This document shows, piece by piece, positions 60,819 to 64,000 of a stretch of DNA of 64,000 bases (position 1 is the stretch's first letter; the number at the start of each line of letters is the position of its first letter). Both the position numbers and the translations under genes were made by a program. The notes beneath the pieces are model-generated. The model had not been told where the DNA came from. It saw nothing but the letters and a program-made list of their open reading frames with translations, and did not search any database. This stretch comes from Hirsutella rhossiliensis. Its lineage: Eukaryota > Ascomycota > Sordariomycetes > Hypocreales > Ophiocordycipitaceae. The stretch spans positions 1,674,001-1,738,000 of the forward strand of contig NW_025408667.1 in assembly GCF_020360975.1 (NCBI RefSeq). Reading direction: 5' to 3'.

Positions 60819-62354
60819 ATGGACTCTGCCTTTAATGCTCTATCTATTCCTGAGACTGCCTCCAACACGATGTCACTTCAAGGTCTACAGTTGCCAGACG
60901 AGGTTTACCCTGTGCATCTTGTCGACGGTGCCAAGTTTCACCATGAGATTTACACCGCAATCTTGCTCTTCAACGATGTGCTTGACGCTACCAAATTGCA
61001 TGATGCGTTCTCGCGCCTCTTGGATATTGGTAGCTGGAGAAAGCTTGGTGGTCGTATGAAACTCAAAGTCTGCAACTACATGCCCTTCCGGCGTTGGAAC
61101 TCGGTTTAAACTAATCATTATCAGGATAATGGAATTTTAGAGATTCACGTCCCAAGACACTTTACCACCGAGCGGCCGGCCCTGACATTTGCTCATGATT
61201 CTTTCGAAATTAATATTGAGCAACACCCGGTAGCGTGCAATTTTCCTACGCCAGCGGACGTCTTGTCTGTCTACAAACCGGACTCGGCGGGGCTTGTGCA
61301 TTTCGGCATAGGGCCGGATACTGCAACTACTTTTCAAGAAATGCTTCATCGGAATTTGCCACAGCTGTCCCTGAAAATCACCTCCTTTACCGATGCCACG
61401 TTGGTGGCAATTACCGCGCCACATGTATCATGGGACTACTTTGGCATACTTGCGCTTATGCAGAGCGTTCAGCTCTTGCTAGCTGAGAGAGAGAACGAAA
61501 TCCCACAAATGCTCGGAGCCCGTAACGATATATTGGACGACCTAGCAAATCAATATCCCACTCCCGGCTTGTCCACTAACCCGTCATTACGGGACGGCAG
61601 CATGCCAGCGCCGGCTCCGACGGACCGGAGTCTCGAGGAGTCTTTGGAAGAGCGCACGATCTTTCTCCCCAGACGCGTCGTGTCAAACCTTCGGACCCAG
61701 GTACAAGACGAAGGCAGGGCCGAGTATCGATGTCCCAACGACGAGGAGTTGTTATTGGCATGGGTAATTCAGCAAGTGGCCAAGGCACAGTTGCAGCCAC
61801 GGGCTGTGACCACTTTCAATTGCCTCAACGCAAGATTTTGTTTTCCTTCACTCCGAAAACCTCATGGCGTCTTTACGCAGAACATGGTTCTACCAATACT
61901 CAACGTCTTACCTCTTGACGTTGCTACAGGACCTGTCCAAACTATTGCTCTTCATCAGTGCTGTTGCATTCTCGAGAATGCGGCGCCCGACAAAGCAGCT
62001 AGCTGTCTCAAAGCATTCCTTCAAGGAATCAAGGCTGATATAGACATGAACTCGTTTGTTAAAAGCAGCGACTCAACTCTGATTTTTGTCAATAACCTGA
62101 GTAGACCTCCCGCCGTTACGGACATCGATTTCAGCCCAGCCATCATGCCTCGAGAAAATGAATCAGCTCTGCGACACAATCCACCAGGCAGTATTCTATC
62201 TTGGTACACCGCAAGGGTAACCGATCCTGGCAAAAAGAAATTCAGAAGAATAACTATTATGGGCAAAGACAACCACGGGAATTATTGTGTCAACGGGGAT
62301 TTCCCACTAAATGTCTGGGAATCAATTGAGGCAGTATTAAGAGTATTGACTTAA
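60819..62354 (+). CDS. BAHD-type (PF02458-like) acyltransferase, two exons
   Basis: Exons 60,819-61,067 and 61,125-62,354 are joined by a 57-bp intron with GTCTGC at the 5' site and ATCAG at the 3' site, giving 492 residues. The N-terminal half has the fungal transferase pattern LLDIGSWRKLGGR, continuing after the intron with DNGILEIHVPRHF. The catalytic HxxxD is HVSWD (His about 183). The later DFGWG motif of plant BAHD enzymes is not evident, as in many fungal members. Such enzymes move acyl groups from CoA to hydroxyl or amino acceptors. Next to an HR-PKS and an acyl ligase, transfer of the activated polyketide, or acetylation of the product, is plausible. The gene seems intact. Confidence 0.82.
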
Positions 62355-62394
62355 TACGTCGTGAGAATGTCACCGTCACGCAGGGTTGCAAACA

Positions 62395-63045
62395 AATGAA
62401 GGGACTACCCGTTGCTCTTCTTGCGATCTGCCGAGCAGGCGCTGCTGCTGCTACAGGAACAGGTTTACAAGGCTTGGCGCAACCACAAGGTGCTCAGCCT
62501 GATCAGTTTTGACGTCCCGGGCGCCTATAATGGAGTTTGCAAGGAAATACTGCTCGAGAGGATGAAATCGAGAGGGATACCAGCCGAACTGGTAAGATGG
62601 ATAGATGCTTTTTGTTCTGAGCGAACAGCCTCATTGGTAGTCAGTGGGTACACATCGGAACAACGGGAGCTGCCTCAGGCAGGCCTCCCTCAAGGATCAC
62701 CGCTGTCACCGATTTTGTTCCTCTTCTTCAACGCGGACCTAGTCCAGAGAAGAATCAAGGCGGAAAGCGGCTCGATTGCATTCATAGACGATTACTCGGC
62801 CTGGGTAACCGGGCCCACCGCGGAAGCGAACCGAGAAGGTATTCAAGCGGCCATTAACGATGCGCTCAAGTGGGAGGCACGCAGCGGTGCGACTTTTGAA
62901 GCAGACAAGATGACGATCATTCATTTCACGCGAGCCACCGTGCGTAACAGCAATAGGCCGTTTCTGATCAGAGGCCAAGAGGTCCAACCCAAGGAGAGTG
63001 CCAAGATTCTGGGAGTGATCATGGCACAGGGTATTCCGGTCGACT
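62395..63045 (+). pseudogene. Tad/MGR-type LINE reverse transcriptase fragment
   Basis: An open frame covers the RT palm: FDVPGAYNGVCKEILLERM, LPQAGLPQGSPLSPILFLFF, then AFIDDYSAWVTG with both catalytic Asp residues, ADKMTIIHFTR and the thumb motif KILGVIM. It is cut on both sides: no endonuclease upstream and no RNase H downstream after about 63,020. It starts about 40 bp after the acyltransferase stop. It is unaffected by RIP, so it is recent or single-copy. Confidence 0.85.
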
Positions 63046-63124
63046 TGGCCGGTGAAGAGGAGAAGGAGGAGGCTGGCGAGATGGAAAGGTGGCGATGCTC
63101 AACATCTGATTCTTCCTGTAGCTG

Positions 63125-63339
63125 AATTAATGGATGACGTCACCTCGTGTATTCCATACGTATGGAATAAGTTTCCATACGGGGTGTGTTTCATATTCCA
63201 TATTCCATACAGGCTTGTATGGAGTATGGAATATGGATAGAAAGACTGTTCCCTACCCTGTCCGGCACGTGAAGTCGGCGGCACGTTTTCACGCATATCT
63301 AAGGGTATGAGTAGACCAGCAGATGCACCGAAGGACGCA
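63125..63339. other. Palindrome-rich spacer
   Basis: It contains the perfect 18-bp palindrome ATTCCATACGTATGGAAT (63,151-63,168). A further inverted arrangement of CCATATTCCATAC and GTATGGAATATGG lies around a short loop (about 63,195-63,237). No coding content. Confidence 0.6.
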
Positions 63340-64000
63340 GACGAACTTATATAAGCTAATATAATTGCACGCTAATATTCTAACGCCTAATAGCTAAAGC
63401 GGAAGTTTATATTCCCACTAACCCTTCCTTTTAGTTATACTATACTAGTTATATAAGGTTAGATCTTCCTCTTAATAGCTAGTAATTAGCTTTATGCTAG
63501 TAACGACGACGAAATCGAATAAAAGGTAAATATCTCGGCGCTTAATCGTCCGCCGCACTATCGCATTTAGAATATATACCTTATCCTTCGACTAGCCTAA
63601 GATATCCCGGAACGGAATAGCTATTAGGCCTTCGATGCCCTCGTAAAAGCTCTCCGCTATAAAGATACTAATCTCTCTAAGCTTCGGATCTTTTAGCTAG
63701 CCTCTAACCGGCAAAGAAAAGCGTCTTTCCTAAACTATCACGAACTTAGTTAACTCTGCCTATCGCTTAAATAACGACGCTAGGTCTATGTCTCGTCTAT
63801 ACGTACGTCTAGCTTGCCTTAGACTATCTATTAACTATATAATAAGACTATCCGACGAAAGAGTTCCGTCCTCTAAATATAGTTAATTAAGGATCCCTTA
63901 AAGGTTAAGCTAGCCTCCTAGTTCGATATTCTCGTATATCTAATAGATAAGTTAGGGCTAGTTATATATCGACCCTACTAGGCTCCGCGAGTATACGAAG
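63340..64000. repeat. RIP-mutated repeat DNA, unassigned, runs off the window
   Basis: CA/TG depletion resumes at about 63,340 and continues to the end. A plus-strand frame from about 63,600 looks like a helical, charged protein (ALVKALRYKDTNLSKLRIF with stops nearby) and may be a retrotransposon gag, but I cannot name it. Confidence 0.4.

Noticed and set aside
1..64000. CRISPR array, prokaryotic operons or rRNA genes
   Set aside because: Spliced fungal genes and retroelements dominate; no regularly spaced repeats or rRNA-like sequence was seen.

Overview
The window looks like a chromosome segment of a filamentous ascomycete (Pezizomycotina). The evidence is short GT-AG introns of 49-64 bp, a highly reducing polyketide synthase (HR-PKS), fungal transposon families (Tad-like LINE, Fot1/pogo, gypsy, copia, hAT, MULE, Tc1), and extreme repeat-induced point mutation (RIP). 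No species can be named from sequence alone.

Layout. Three blocks are RIP-mutated: about 1-18,050, about 22,085-37,775 and about 63,340-64,000. In them CpA/TpG has almost all become TpA, so old coding sequence is full of TAG/TAA. Block 1 holds a copia element (about 716-6,094) and a Tad-like LINE interrupted by a minus-strand gypsy element (8,766-16,616, TSD TATAA), then a LINE ORF1 fragment. Block 2 is a three-level nest: a Fot1/pogo element (21,356-37,624) contains a gypsy element (23,365-37,206, TSD ATAGG), which contains a copia element (24,627-30,656, TSD GGCGG).

The unmutated DNA carries four genes I could reconstruct with introns: a FSH1-type serine hydrolase (19,668-20,625, minus), an ANL-superfamily acyl ligase (44,297-46,226, minus), a KS-AT-DH-ER-KR-ACP HR-PKS (48,545-58,360, minus) and a BAHD-type acyltransferase (60,819-62,354, plus). 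The PKS has no release domain. The set therefore suggests chain assembly by the PKS, release by the hydrolase, activation by the ligase and esterification or amidation by the acyltransferase. That pathway is inference. The hydrolase lies about 24 kb from the other three, across a RIP block and the MULE pair.

The unmutated DNA also holds younger transposons: a hAT element with perfect TIRs and TSDs that splits the PKS inside its ER domain; a tandem MULE pair bounded by a single TSD; fragments of another hAT, a Tc1 element, a pogo element and a LINE; and a MITE-like inverted-repeat element. The PKS frame is otherwise unbroken over all six exons, so the cluster was probably silenced recently.

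Limits: domain calls come from reading translations by eye, no searches were run, and RIP-degraded assignments rest on short motifs.
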